Assembly (NCBI RefSeq): GCF_903903185.1
Contig: NZ_CAIUXT010000110.1
Location: 1-64,000, forward strand
Source: an uncultured Rhodoblastus sp.
Lineage (GTDB): Bacteria; Pseudomonadota; Alphaproteobacteria; Rhizobiales; Beijerinckiaceae
DNA: 64,000 nucleotides
Reading direction: 5' to 3'
The notes under the pieces were generated by a model, which was not told the origin of the DNA, ran no database searches, and saw only the letters and a program-made list of their open reading frames with translations. Positions 30,568 to 39,277 of the stretch are shown here, one piece after another. The translations under genes and the position numbers were made by a program. Numbering within the stretch: position 1 is the first letter of the stretch; the number at the start of each line of letters is the position of its first letter.

Positions 30568-30612
30568 TCGAAAAACAGCGGCCGCAATTGCGTGACCGCC
30601 AGCGCGGCGTGA
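30568..30612 (+). pseudogene. Fragment: 3' end of pleD
   Basis: The last 15 codons of pleD (29169-29213) recur here and give the same ending KNSGRNCVTASAA before TGA. Weaker similarity continues about 60 bases past the stop (TTTTCTTTCxTxGGCGCGGCGT in both copies). It is directly joined to the FemAB-like fragment at 30564-30568. Confidence 0.85.
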
Positions 30613-30727
30613 GTTTGCGGGGTCGGATGCAGTTTTCTTTCGTAGGCGCGGCGTCGCATTCGCGTCCGGCGGTCATTCTCGCCGGCTGGATTGCGGATTT
30701 AGCGAAACCTGGTTTCGGAAAATGATT

Positions 30728-31909
30728 TCAGTCCTGCTGCGGCGTCTTCGATCGCGAGCCAATCCATCGCTTTATTCGGACGGCATGGGTGTGCGCCGAT
30801 CTGTTCAATTCGTCGGCGTCCGGAATCCGACCGCGCATCGTCAGCATCACGTTTCGCGAGACATAGGTGCGGTTTTCGACCGGCCATTGCTCTTTATAGT
30901 CCGCTATGGTGATGCCGAAATCGAAGTCTCGACCGTGTTCGAGCGCCCATTGCGCGAGAAACCGGACAAGAAGCTGCGCTGGCCCATAGGCGGCGTATTT
31001 GGGGTCGAATGTCGTCAGGGCGTACTCGACCGCGCGCGGGCAAACGAGGCAGATCGCAACAGCAACCGGAACGCCGTCCAGTTGAACGGCGGCGACCGTG
31101 GGGCTGTCGGTCGCCCGGACGAGACGGCGAAAGAATTCCGGCGCCTCGGAATGGCCCACCCAGGGCGAGCGCTTGCCTTTTTCCTTTAGCCAAAGGGCCT
31201 TGCGCTCAAAAAAGAAGGCCATGGCGCGGTCCGCTTCACCGATGGAATCGCACCAGCCGATTTTCACCTCGCCCCGCTGCGCAAGCCGCTTGGCGCGCGA
31301 CCGCAGATTGTAGCGCATCCCGCTCGACAGGCGCTTTTCTGCTTCCCCCCAGGTCGCGTAGCTCGACGAAGGGATGACCACGCCGGGCACGCAGGTGATC
31401 TTCTGCGGAAACGGAAGGGTCGCGGCGGCCCGGTCGAACGGCGAATCCTCCGGCGTATTGTAAATTATCAACCGGTCCGCCACGCCGGCGAGAGTCGAGA
31501 CCGCCGTCAAAATCCGCGAGCCGATGGAAGGACTGTCCACCAGAGGCGCGCTGTATTCCTCGTTAGTGCCGCAACTGAACGGGCGCAGCACCGCGTGGAA
31601 TGAACGCGAGAGCGTCAGCCCCCAGACGCCGCGCAGCCCATCGTCGTCGCGGACCGTGACAAGGAACGATGTTTTACCTTGCGCCTCGGCGATTGAAAGG
31701 GCGGCGCGGGCATAATCATAGCACTGGCAGAATGACGTCGCCCAACCCTCCAGCGCGCGCCATTCGCTTTCAATTCCGGCCAGGGATTCAAGGTCGAGGC
31801 GGACGACGGCATCGGCTCGCCGCGGCGGGGAAACGCAGAGCGCGATCTCTTCTGAAATGTTCAGATTGTTCATTTTTAATCTTTCACAGGCAAGAAACAG
31901 ATTTAGCAT
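30728..31909 (-). CDS. GNAT-family N-acyltransferase (CelD/BcsL-like, PF13480-like)
   Basis: The 393-residue product has two GNAT-like halves. The C-terminal half (about 200-350) carries SSGMRYNLRSRAKRLAQRGE, VAAVQLDGVPVAVAICLVCP and YGPAQLLVRFLAQWALEHG, followed by FDFGITIADYKEQW, the pattern of CelD/BcsL-type acyltransferases that modify polysaccharides or cell-envelope molecules. The substrate is unknown. ATG codon 13 (31873) is an alternative start. It is the cargo of the second duplicated segment after pleD, and the upstream 150 bases are very AT-rich. Confidence 0.82.
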   Translation of the reverse strand: MLNLFLACERLKMNNLNISEEIALCVSPPRRADAVVRLDLESLAGIESEWRALEGWATSFCQCYDYARAALSIAEAQGKTSFLVTVRDDDGLRGVWGLTLSRSFHAVLRPFSCGTNEEYSAPLVDSPSIGSRILTAVSTLAGVADRLIIYNTPEDSPFDRAAATLPFPQKITCVPGVVIPSSSYATWGEAEKRLSSGMRYNLRSRAKRLAQRGEVKIGWCDSIGEADRAMAFFFERKALWLKEKGKRSPWVGHSEAPEFFRRLVRATDSPTVAAVQLDGVPVAVAICLVCPRAVEYALTTFDPKYAAYGPAQLLVRFLAQWALEHGRDFDFGITIADYKEQWPVENRTYVSRNVMLTMRGRIPDADELNRSAHTHAVRIKRWIGSRSKTPQQD

Positions 31910-32451
31910 ATTTATCCATATGTAACCATTTTCCTATTTGATATCATTTATATATAATATATTTTTATGATAACGCCTTTCTTATTATGTTTTTACGAAT
32001 TCGCCCAATTGTTTTCCATCGGAAATTTAACCAGCCGCCATGAGTGCGACTAAGCGGATGCATGCTTAATCTATCTGCTTTTTAACACTGCCATGCACGA
32101 GTCCTCAATATCCGTATTAACACGGAAATGTCCTGCACAAATAGCTTGCGGCTGGCCTAAAGCAGCCAAGCTCCGCATCGAGTATTTGGAATTGCTCTAG
32201 GCAAGAGAAAAACTGCCCCTTCTCAGGCCATTACGGGTAACGAATGGGCGGTTTGCGAGGGCTTCACGCGCCGCCGGCGGTTTTCGGGTTCGTTTTCCTG
32301 GAGCCTTTCCAGATCCAATTGAATCGGAAAAGGTTCTGGCGCAAACCAAGCGTCAGGCTTCGACGGCCAGCCAACCCGCACGGGTCCTTACATGCGAGAA
32401 CTGGCGGAACAGGCTGGATTGCCGCGAAAATTCAGGCGATGATGCAGGCCG
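31910..32451. other. AT-rich intergenic region with repeat
   Basis: No gene is supported. Bases 31910-31990 are the most AT-rich stretch of the window and likely hold the promoter of the GNAT gene. A degenerate member of a dispersed inverted repeat lies at 32298-32339, and bases 32354-32451 are the part of the duplicated segment before the FemAB-like start. Confidence 0.55.
32298..32339. repeat. Dispersed inverted repeat, degenerate copy
   Basis: CTGGAGCCTTTCC and GGAAAAGGTTCTGG flank a short loop. It resembles the perfect copy at 49573-49613. Confidence 0.6.
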
Positions 32452-33642
32452 ATGAGCCCTGTCCCTTTCCGCATCCGCCAGATCGACCGCCTCGGCTCCG
32501 TCAATGCGGCTGACTGGGACGCCTGCGCCAATCCCGGCGGCCCGGCCTGTCCCGATGGCGAGCGCTTCAACCCCTTCATCGGCCACGCCTTTCTCGACGC
32601 GCTCGAAACCTCGGGTTGCGTCGGCGGGCGGACCGGCTGGATTCCCGCCCATGTGCTGGTCGAAACGCCGGAGGGAAAGCTCGTCGCCTGCGCGCCGGCC
32701 TATTTCAAGACCCATTCGCTCGGCGAATATGTGTTCGATCATGGCCTCGCCGACGCCTTTCACCGCGTCGGCGGCAAATATTATCCGAAACTTCTGGTCG
32801 CCGTGCCGTTCACGCCGGTGACGGGGCGCCGCCTGCTGGTCGCCGCCGACGCCCCCGAAGGCGCCGCAGAGGCTTTGACGCTCGGCCTGCGCTCTCTCGG
32901 CAAGAACGCCGGCGCGTCGTCGCTGCACATCAATTTTCCCGACGCCGCCGACCGCGATTTTCTCGAAAACGCCGGTTTTCTTCAGCGCAAGGGCCAGCAG
33001 TTCCATTTCTACAATCGCGGCTACAAGACCTTCGACGACTTCCTCGCGACGCTGGCCTCGCGCAAGCGCAAGGCGATCCGCAAGGAGCGCGCGGAAGTCG
33101 CCGCCGCCGGCCTCGCCATCGAATGGGCGACCGGCGCCGATCTGACCGAGGCGCATTGGGACGCTTTTTATTCCTTCTATCTCGATACCGGCGAGCGCAA
33201 ATGGGGCCGCCCCTATCTGACCCGGGCGTTTTTCACAAAGCTCGGCGCCGCCATGGCGGACCGCGTGCTGCTGGTGCTGGCGCGGCGCAAGGGGCGGCTC
33301 ATCGCCGGGGCGCTCAATCTGATCGGCGACGACGCGCTCTATGGCCGCAACTGGGGCGCGATTGAACAGCACCCCTGCCTGCATTTCGAGCTTTGCTATT
33401 ATCAGGCGATCGAATTCGCCTTGTCGCGCGGGCTGTCGCGGGTCGAGGCCGGCGCTCAGGGCGAGCACAAGCTGTCGCGCGGCTATGAGCCGGTGGCGAC
33501 TTTTTCGGCGCATCAATTCGCCGATCCGCGCCTTGCCGATGCGGCGGCGGATTTTTTTGCGCGCGAGGCCCAGGCGGTCGAATCGCTGATCGAGGATTAC
33601 GCCGAACATGCGCCGTTCCGCAAAGGGGAAAACCCCTCTTGA
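32452..33642 (+). CDS. FemAB-like GNAT protein (PF04339/COG3146-like)
   Basis: The 396-residue product has two GNAT-like domains with PKLLVAVPFTPVTGRRLLVA, SSLHINFPDAADRDFLENAG, LASRKRKAIRKERAEVAAAG and the conserved ending EAGAQGEHKLSRGYEP. It belongs to the FemAB-like family predicted to act in peptidoglycan or cell-wall-related aminoacyl transfer; no activity is established. ATG 32452 begins MSPVPFRIRQIDRLGSV. Its first 56 bases and 98 upstream bases are duplicated at 30411-30564. The HIT gene follows 55 bases later in the same direction. Confidence 0.88.
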   Translation: MSPVPFRIRQIDRLGSVNAADWDACANPGGPACPDGERFNPFIGHAFLDALETSGCVGGRTGWIPAHVLVETPEGKLVACAPAYFKTHSLGEYVFDHGLADAFHRVGGKYYPKLLVAVPFTPVTGRRLLVAADAPEGAAEALTLGLRSLGKNAGASSLHINFPDAADRDFLENAGFLQRKGQQFHFYNRGYKTFDDFLATLASRKRKAIRKERAEVAAAGLAIEWATGADLTEAHWDAFYSFYLDTGERKWGRPYLTRAFFTKLGAAMADRVLLVLARRKGRLIAGALNLIGDDALYGRNWGAIEQHPCLHFELCYYQAIEFALSRGLSRVEAGAQGEHKLSRGYEPVATFSAHQFADPRLADAAADFFAREAQAVESLIEDYAEHAPFRKGENPS

Positions 33643-33697
33643 CCGGGCAAGGTCCCTGAGCCACCGTCCGCGCCGAAATCACCGCCGGAGCCTTCCC

Positions 33698-34129
33698 ATG
33701 ACCGTCGCCTATGACCCGAACAATATTTTCGCCAAAATCCTGCGCGGCGAGATTCCTTGCGAGAAGGTGTACGAAGACGATGCGGTGCTGGCTTTCATGG
33801 ACGTGATGCCGCGCGCCGACGGTCATGTGCTGGTGGTTCCCAAAACCACCGCGAGGGGCCTGCTCGATATTGCGCCGGAAGCGCTATCCGCGCTGATCCT
33901 GCGGGTCCAGAAGATCGCCCGCGCGGTGAAAAAGGGCATGGGCGCGCAGGGGATCACCCTGCACCAGTTCAATGAGCCCGCCGGCGGCCAGAGCGTGTTC
34001 CATATTCATTTTCACGTGATTCCGCGCTGGGAAGGCGAGGCTTTGCGCGCGCATGGCGGCGGAATGGCCGATGGCGCGACGCTTAAAAGCCATGCCGACA
34101 AGATCAGGGCGGCGCTGGCGGAGGCGTGA
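33698..34129 (+). CDS. HIT family protein (nucleotide hydrolase/transferase)
   Basis: The 143-residue product has the histidine-triad motif FHIHFHVIPRW (HxHxHxx, about residues 96-106), plus an N-terminal NIFAKILRGEIPCEKVYED typical of HinT-like HIT proteins. They hydrolyse purine nucleoside phosphoramidates or related adenylates. The ATG at 33698 has GGAG nine bases before it; earlier in-frame codons are not conserved. Probably co-transcribed with the FemAB-like gene. Confidence 0.93.
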   Translation: MTVAYDPNNIFAKILRGEIPCEKVYEDDAVLAFMDVMPRADGHVLVVPKTTARGLLDIAPEALSALILRVQKIARAVKKGMGAQGITLHQFNEPAGGQSVFHIHFHVIPRWEGEALRAHGGGMADGATLKSHADKIRAALAEA

Positions 34130-34609
34130 GCCGTCCCTGGCCAACGGTTTGACGGTTTTCGCGCTGCTGCGGCAGTCGGACTTGACCTTTTGGCGCCAAA
34201 GCCGCCGCTTCCTGCAATGGCCCATTTCGGCGCGAAGCGAAAAGCCGCGCGCGCCGCCGGCAAGGGCAGGATCGCGCCGGGAGCGGAAATCCGGCGGCGC
34301 CTGCCGACACATGCTTTGCGAAAATGCGCAAATTCGCTATCGACCACATCGGAACCTTGACGCCAAACGGGCTTTGGCGTCGCCACCGCCCATTGAATTC
34401 GTGCAACGTCTCAAAATTATGCGACGCGCAATTCGGAATCGTTGCGACGGCCACGCCAACCAACAATTCTTCGCCCGGTCTCGTGATGTTTATCGATTTG
34501 CCGTCGGCCGATCGCGATTTGGCTCCAGGCTGGCCAAATCTCGACTCGACCGCCGTGACGCGGACGCCCGGCGCGACATTCGCGCCGGGCGCAGACTGCG
34601 AAACGTCGT
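34130..34609. other. Intergenic region, nothing recognised
   Basis: About 480 bases between the HIT gene and the convergent PEP-CTERM gene. Open frames on both strands lack ribosome-binding sites and recognisable content. No clear terminator hairpin with a T-run is seen. Confidence 0.4.
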
Positions 34610-35191
34610 TCAGGCGAGGCGGAAACCCGCGCCGCGACCCGCGCGGCGACCCGCGCGGCGGGCCATGAATCCGATGCCGGCGAAGCCGACCAGCATCATC
34701 GCCCAGCTCGAAGCTTCGGGAACGGCTGGCGTGGCCGATATCGTGATCGTACTCGGGCCGGAGACGATGCTCGAAAGGGCGAAAGTTCCGAACTTGAAAT
34801 TCGGGCTCGACGGGGAGCCGGTGAACAGGTCAGGTCCCGCAAACTGCGTGAATCCGAGGCCGGCGGCCGAAATATTGAGATCGGCGAACAAGAACGTGCC
34901 GAAGCCAATGGTGGCCGTTTCCTGGACCCCGCCGAACACGCCGTTCACATTGAAGTATTGGATACTGTCGCCAAAAAAGGACGCGTTCGACGTGTCCGGA
35001 ATGCGGCTGGAGTCGATCTGGAAACTGGCCTGCCGTGAGCCGGTCAGCTTGAAGTCTATCAAGGCCGCATGGGCGGAAGGCGCCAGCGTCGCCCCCAGCG
35101 CCAGCATCGCCAGAATGGCCATTGGCCTCAGCGGCGGAGCGCCGGCGCCGGAACGCCGGCCAGGCAGCGGCGTCATTTGAAACGTCTTCAT
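34610..35191 (-). CDS. PEP-CTERM sorting-signal exported protein
   Basis: The protein has 193 residues. A signal peptide (about 24-42, AILAMLALGATLAPSAHA) is followed by a small beta-rich domain (DFKLTGSRQASFQIDSSRIP...), and the C-terminus has the PEP-CTERM signal: VPEASSWAMMLVGFAGIGFM then a basic tail with repeated Arg. Such proteins are sorted by an exosortase and often linked to extracellular polysaccharide. ATG 35191 follows GGAGAG. The GC-rich repeats GCCGCGCGGGTC near 34628-34660 encode the [12 protein letters not shown] tail. No exosortase gene is in the window. Confidence 0.82.
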   Translation of the reverse strand: MKTFQMTPLPGRRSGAGAPPLRPMAILAMLALGATLAPSAHAALIDFKLTGSRQASFQIDSSRIPDTSNASFFGDSIQYFNVNGVFGGVQETATIGFGTFLFADLNISAAGLGFTQFAGPDLFTGSPSSPNFKFGTFALSSIVSGPSTITISATPAVPEASSWAMMLVGFAGIGFMARRAGRRAGRGAGFRLA

Positions 35192-35429
35192 GGGTTCTCT
35201 CCAGAATATTGAGGCCGTAAAAGGCCAGATCAGGAGCTTGCCGATCAAACTCCTATGACTTGAATACGAGAATGAAGGTTTTATAGATGCAGCTTATGAT
35301 ATATTTTTGTTTCTATGCTTTTATATTAAATTATAATGATTATTTCTTATTATATATGCCGCAAATATACGTTCGCACGCCGGATCGAGATCCGCCGTGC
35401 GAAAGGTTCGTTGGCGAAGCCGCCAATCG

Positions 35430-36209
35430 TCACAACCCGCTGAACCAGTTGTAGCCGTAGGTTTCCCAAAATCCGCCGGTGAATTCGTCGCCGATTTCGA
35501 TTTCCCCGATATGTTTGGGGTTCTTGAAGCCGAGCTTGGTCGGAATGCGCAATTTCAGCGGAAAGCCATGTTCACGCGGCAAAACGCCGCCGTCGAAACC
35601 GAGCGTCAGCTGGGTCTGCGGATGCAGCGCGCTCGCCATGTCGATGCTGGTGACATAATGGTCGTCGCAGCGAAAAGTGACATATTTCGCGTTCAAGTCG
35701 GCGCCGACCGCGCGCAGGAAGTCGGAAAAGCGAATGCCGGTGAATTTGCCGATCGCGCTCCAGCCCTCGATGCAGACATGGCGGGTGATCTGGGTGAACT
35801 GCGGCAGCGACGAAAGCCGTTCCAGCGTCCAATCCTGAGTGTTCTCCACCTTGCCGGTGACGTTGAGCAGCCAGTCGGCTGGATCGATCCTCGGGGCCTT
35901 GTCGGCGCTGTTGGGCGTGTAGAAACTGTTGAAGGGAAACGGCCGCGTGATCATCGATTCGGGATATTCCGGCGCCAGCCTTTGCGGGTTGAGCAGCCAG
36001 GCCTGCACCCTGTCGTTGAAATCCGACACTTTGGACAGCATTTGCTCGGCGGATTGGCCGTCGACCACGTCGCAGCCGGTCAGCATGGTCAGCGCGCCAA
36101 GCCCCAGCGCATGGCGCAGGAACGACCGGCGGCTCGATAGATCGACGCGGCGGGCGGCGTCGCGCAAGATGAGCCCACTGTCGGGATGGGGAATTTTGCG
36201 AATGGACAT
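35430..36209 (-). CDS. Molybdopterin-dependent oxidoreductase (YedY/sulfite-oxidase fold), Tat-exported
   Basis: The 259-residue product has a Tat motif SRRSFL (26-31), a hydrophobic core and a possible lipobox LTGC (43-46). The catalytic domain carries ITRHVCIEGWSAIGKFTGI with the molybdenum-ligating Cys146, and HGFPLKLRIPTKLGFKNPKH near the end. This is the sulfite-oxidase/MsrP superfamily, in which MsrP reduces methionine sulfoxide in the periplasm; a different substrate is possible. Its start overlaps the cytochrome b561 stop by one base (TGATG), so the two are coupled and the cytochrome is the likely electron partner. Confidence 0.9.
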   Translation of the reverse strand: MSIRKIPHPDSGLILRDAARRVDLSSRRSFLRHALGLGALTMLTGCDVVDGQSAEQMLSKVSDFNDRVQAWLLNPQRLAPEYPESMITRPFPFNSFYTPNSADKAPRIDPADWLLNVTGKVENTQDWTLERLSSLPQFTQITRHVCIEGWSAIGKFTGIRFSDFLRAVGADLNAKYVTFRCDDHYVTSIDMASALHPQTQLTLGFDGGVLPREHGFPLKLRIPTKLGFKNPKHIGEIEIGDEFTGGFWETYGYNWFSGL

Positions 36210-36802
36210 CAGCGCCCCCTGATCATGGCCGCGATGGTGCGCGGCGTCAGCAACGCCATCGCCACATGAACCAAAAGGAAGAGAAAGATCGCGGCCATGG
36301 CGCAGAAATGAACCAGCCGGGCTCGGTCGAAATCGCCGAAGGCCAGGGTGAAGATCTGCAACTGGACCGGCTTCCAGATCGCCAGCCCGCTCAGGATCGC
36401 CAGCGCGATCGCCGCGAGCACGCCCATGTAAAACAGTTTCTGCACGCCATTATAGGCCGACAGATCGGCATGGGCGAGCTTGCCGCGCAGGGCGTCGCCG
36501 AGGGTTTGCAGCACCTCGGCGGGCGCGAGCGGCAGGAATTTGCGCCGGAAACGGCCCGACGCCAGACCATAGAGCATCATCAGGATGAAATTGGCGGCCA
36601 GCACCCACATGGCGGCGAAATGCCAGCGCAGGCCGCCGATAAAGCCGAGACCGAAGGTCATGGCCGGCGGAACGGCGAAAGGCAAGGTCGGATGGGCGTT
36701 GTGAATCGCCAGCCCGCTGGCGATCATGACCATGATCGCGGCCGCATTGACCCAATGGGTGAGACGAACGATCGCCGGATGAACAGGTTTCGAATGAGCC
36801 AT
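36209..36802 (-). CDS. Cytochrome b561-like membrane protein
   Basis: The 197-residue protein has four predicted membrane helices (about 18-30, 63-77, 128-144, 163-187) and conserved histidines for two haems (VRLTHWVN, GGLRWHFAAM, ARLVHFCAM, FLLVHVAMA). It carries quinol electrons to a periplasmic partner. It sits directly upstream of, and overlaps, the molybdopterin oxidoreductase gene, which acts as its likely acceptor in a two-protein quinol:substrate system analogous to MsrPQ. The fasciclin gene is 61 bases upstream on the same strand. Confidence 0.9.
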   Translation of the reverse strand: MAHSKPVHPAIVRLTHWVNAAAIMVMIASGLAIHNAHPTLPFAVPPAMTFGLGFIGGLRWHFAAMWVLAANFILMMLYGLASGRFRRKFLPLAPAEVLQTLGDALRGKLAHADLSAYNGVQKLFYMGVLAAIALAILSGLAIWKPVQLQIFTLAFGDFDRARLVHFCAMAAIFLFLLVHVAMALLTPRTIAAMIRGR

Positions 36803-36863
36803 GCCCGCGCTCCCGCAAGTGGAAGAAGGGCGCGACCGACGCCGCGCCCCTTTTGCTCAAGAC

Positions 36864-37418
36864 TCATTTCGGCAGCAGGACCTTGTCGATCACATGGATG
36901 ACGCCGTTGCTCTGGACCACGTCGCCGATGGTGATGGTGGCGATGTCGCCCTTGGCGTCCTTGATTTCCAGCTTGCGGCCCTTGGGGAAGATTTCGAGCT
37001 GCTCGCCCTCGACGGTCGTCACTTTGGCGACGCCGCCATGGGCCTTGGCGTTCTTTTCGAGATCTTCCACCGAGAGCTTGCCGGGAATGACGTGGTAGGT
37101 CAGGACGGCGGTCAGCGTGCCCTTGTTTTCCGGCTTGAGCAGCGTATCGACCGTGCCGGCCGGCAATTTGGCGAAAGCGGCGTTGACCGGCGCGAGGACG
37201 GTGAACGGGCCGGGGCCCATCAGGGTGTCGACCAGACCGGCGGCCTTGACTGCGGCGACCAGAGTGGTGTGGTCCTTCGAGTTCACGGCGTTTTCGACAA
37301 TGTTCCGGTTTTCATACATCGGCGCGCCGCCGACGTTGGGGTTGGCCAAGGCCACGGCCGCCGGAATCATGGCGACAGCAAAGAGGGTGGAGAAAGCAAG
37401 GTTGCGGACATTTTTCAT
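36864..37418 (-). CDS. Fasciclin (FAS1) domain exported protein
   Basis: The 184-residue product has a signal peptide (1-25, cleavage near ALA) and one FAS1 domain: NIVENAVNSKDHTTLVAAVK, GPGPFTVLAPVNAAFAKLP, LTAVLTYHVIPGKLS and NGVIHVIDKVLLP. FAS1 domains mediate adhesion or protein-protein contacts. It is first in the fasciclin - cytochrome b561 - molybdopterin oxidoreductase row. In Mycobacterium, SigK controls FAS1 proteins, and an ECF sigma/anti-sigma pair lies upstream on the same strand here. The ATG at 37418 has GAGAGG upstream. It is likely strongly expressed judging from codon use. Confidence 0.93.
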   Translation of the reverse strand: MKNVRNLAFSTLFAVAMIPAAVALANPNVGGAPMYENRNIVENAVNSKDHTTLVAAVKAAGLVDTLMGPGPFTVLAPVNAAFAKLPAGTVDTLLKPENKGTLTAVLTYHVIPGKLSVEDLEKNAKAHGGVAKVTTVEGEQLEIFPKGRKLEIKDAKGDIATITIGDVVQSNGVIHVIDKVLLPK

Positions 37419-37801
37419 AGTAAAATCCTCTCAGGTTAGTCGCCCATTTGCGACATGAAAGCCTTTTCATTTGGCCTTCGAGGGACTTTACGGGTGGACC
37501 CTGCAGTTAGTTGCAAAGCCGCTGCAAATTTTTTGGAAATTTCTTATTTTTATATTTTAAGATACTTATCGAAATAGAACGCGCGTCCGCCGAGGCTGCG
37601 AGGCCTTGGGCGAAGGAGCGAATACCGGCTTTTCGCAAAAAAATTGCGAAAACGAGGCAATCCGGAGCCGATTGCGATTCAGCCGAACGGCAATCGACGC
37701 CGGAACGGCGAATGGCTGCTGATACGAGGGGACAAGCGAGAGAGTTGCAGCCGGGCGCAAATTTTCGACAGCCGTCGGGTTTTTGTGCGCCGCGGAAAAA
37801 T
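37419..37801. other. Intergenic region upstream of fasciclin gene
   Basis: No gene is supported. The AT-rich stretch 37520-37580 and the following 100 bases should contain the fasciclin promoter; I could not fix an ECF-type -35/-10 pair with confidence. Confidence 0.4.
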
Positions 37802-38356
37802 TCAATTCATCGCGGCGACGATCACGCAGACGCAGCCGCGCGACGAACGCGCCTTTCCATGAAGCGCGCCTTTCGGCGCCAGATGATAATCGCCGGGACC
37901 GAGCAAAGTGTCGCCGAAGGCGATGTCGCCCGACACGACAAAACATTCTTCGTCGTCGTCGTGATCGTGGCTCAGCGTCGAAGTCGCGCCTGCTGCAAGT
38001 TCGAGCAGATAGGTCTGGCGGCCGATTTCCGGTTTGCGGTGCAGCACCTTGATGCGGACGCCCGGCTCGAGTTCAACCCATTGGCCCTCATCGGCGCGCG
38101 TGACCCTGCAATTCAGGCTATCCCGCGTCTCGGCGTCGAGCCTTGCCTCGATTTTCGCCAGCATGTCGGCGGGCGGCGGAACCGGCGCCAGACCGCCGGC
38201 GAGCGGCGCGAGCCGCTGTTCCCAGGCGGCGATCTCATCGGCGAATTGCCTGTCTTCCCGCGCCGTGGCGGCGGCGGCGTCATAGGTCTCGTCCGACAGC
38301 AGGCCGATGGCGTAGGCCGCAGCGGTCATGTCCCGGTCCTGGTCTTGCCCCTTCAT
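37802..38356 (-). CDS. Anti-sigma factor with C-terminal cupin (ChrR-like)
   Basis: The 184-residue product has an N-terminal helical anti-sigma-like segment (MTAAAYAIGLLSDETYDAAA to about residue 65) and a C-terminal cupin (about 95-180) with LLELAAGATSTLSHDHDDDEECFV and SGDIAFGDTLLGPGDYHLAP. The HDHDDDEE stretch would bind metal. The zinc-site HxxxCxxC of classical ChrR is absent. ATG 38356 overlaps the sigma factor stop (ATGA), the usual coupling for sigma/anti-sigma pairs, and fixes the start. It should hold the sigma factor until an envelope signal is sensed. Confidence 0.85.
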   Translation of the reverse strand: MKGQDQDRDMTAAAYAIGLLSDETYDAAAATAREDRQFADEIAAWEQRLAPLAGGLAPVPPPADMLAKIEARLDAETRDSLNCRVTRADEGQWVELEPGVRIKVLHRKPEIGRQTYLLELAAGATSTLSHDHDDDEECFVVSGDIAFGDTLLGPGDYHLAPKGALHGKARSSRGCVCVIVAAMN

Positions 38357-38880
38357 CCCATACATTCCTTCATCGACGCCAGACCGCGATGCACCCAGGC
38401 CTTGACGGTGCCCAGCGGCCGGTCGAGCCTTTGCGCCAATTGTTCGTGGGTGAACCCCTGCACGTAAGCGAGCACGATGGCCCGGCGATAATCCTCGCGC
38501 AAACGACCGAGGCAAAAGCCGAGACGATCCTTCTCCAGCTCCGGAGCGGCCGCGGATTCGTCGGCCAGGGAATTGAGCAGCGCGTCGTCGGCGTCGAAGG
38601 AGCAGACGGGTTCGGGACGCCGGCGCAGATCGTCTATCGCCACGCGCCGCGTCAGCGTCGCCAGCCAGGCCATGGCCGATCCCTTGGCCGGATCGAATTT
38701 GTCGGCATTGCGCCAGATTCGGATGAAAGCCTCCTGCAAGATTTCTTCGCTACGTTCCCTGTTACGCATTAACGCGCGGACCATGGCGAATAGTTGCGGC
38801 GAGGTTTGAGAATAAATTTGGCGAAAGGCCTGCCTGTCGCCCCTGGCGACTTGCGCGAGCGCCTGTTCCAAACTGTTCAT
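38353..38880 (-). CDS. ECF-type RNA polymerase sigma factor (SigK/RpoE-like)
   Basis: The 175-residue product has sigma region 2 (FRQIYSQTSPQLFAMVRALM, EILQEAFIRIWRNADKFDPA, MAWLATLTRRVAIDDLRRR) and region 4 (GRLREDYRRAIVLAYVQGFT, QLAQRLDRPLGTVKAWVHRG). It directs RNA polymerase to stress-type promoters and is likely restrained by the overlapping cupin anti-sigma gene. The fasciclin, cytochrome and molybdopterin genes lie downstream on the same strand and are candidate targets. The ATG at 38880 is chosen because the open frame beyond lacks conservation. Confidence 0.92.
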   Translation of the reverse strand: MNSLEQALAQVARGDRQAFRQIYSQTSPQLFAMVRALMRNRERSEEILQEAFIRIWRNADKFDPAKGSAMAWLATLTRRVAIDDLRRRPEPVCSFDADDALLNSLADESAAAPELEKDRLGFCLGRLREDYRRAIVLAYVQGFTHEQLAQRLDRPLGTVKAWVHRGLASMKECMG

Positions 38881-39277
38881 ATCGGCGGCGCCCCCCGTAA
38901 AACGCCGGCAGTGTAGTTTAAGTTTTTCCCGAAGAGAAGGCGCGCAAGCTGAGATTCGGCGCTGGCCAAGCAAACCGGGGTTTCGACGGACGGCCGTCAT
39001 CGCGCGAACCGGCGCCCGCTTCGCTGGAAAACCCGAAGCGAGGCCGGATCGGCAGGGTTTGGCCGTCCCCGACGATGCCGCGTCTTCGCCGATCCCCGCC
39101 GTTGGCGATCCGGTGATCGAATTCCCGCACAGGGTCAGCTTGCAGCAGTCGCGGGCGCGATCGGGATGGTCGGCGAGGCGCCGGACTCCGCGGCCTTGAG
39201 ACGCCGCCAACGGCCGCCAAAGTTGCACGATTCATTAAAGAATATGGCCTGGTGGGCCCATATCGCGGAGGGGTAGC
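38881..39277. other. Intergenic region, sigma gene upstream side
   Basis: About 400 bases without a supported gene. It probably holds the sigma gene promoter; the sequence 38913-38931 is AT-richer. Long open frames here are compositional. Confidence 0.4.

Larger units (their letters stand above)
30245..30727. other. Intergenic mosaic with gene fragments
   Basis: No intact gene is present. Bases 30245-30330 are AT-rich and probably promote the methyltransferase gene. From 30411 the sequence is a composite of the 5' region of the FemAB-like gene and the 3' end of pleD, described separately. Confidence 0.7.

Noticed and set aside
30411-30612. Possible small gene ending in the pleD C-terminus
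   Set aside because: The frame is a fusion of two gene fragments without a start codon context; better explained by duplication.
37419-37560. ECF-type promoter upstream of fasciclin shared with the sigma gene
   Set aside because: Candidate GC-rich -35 sequences differ between the two upstream regions, so I cannot claim a shared motif.
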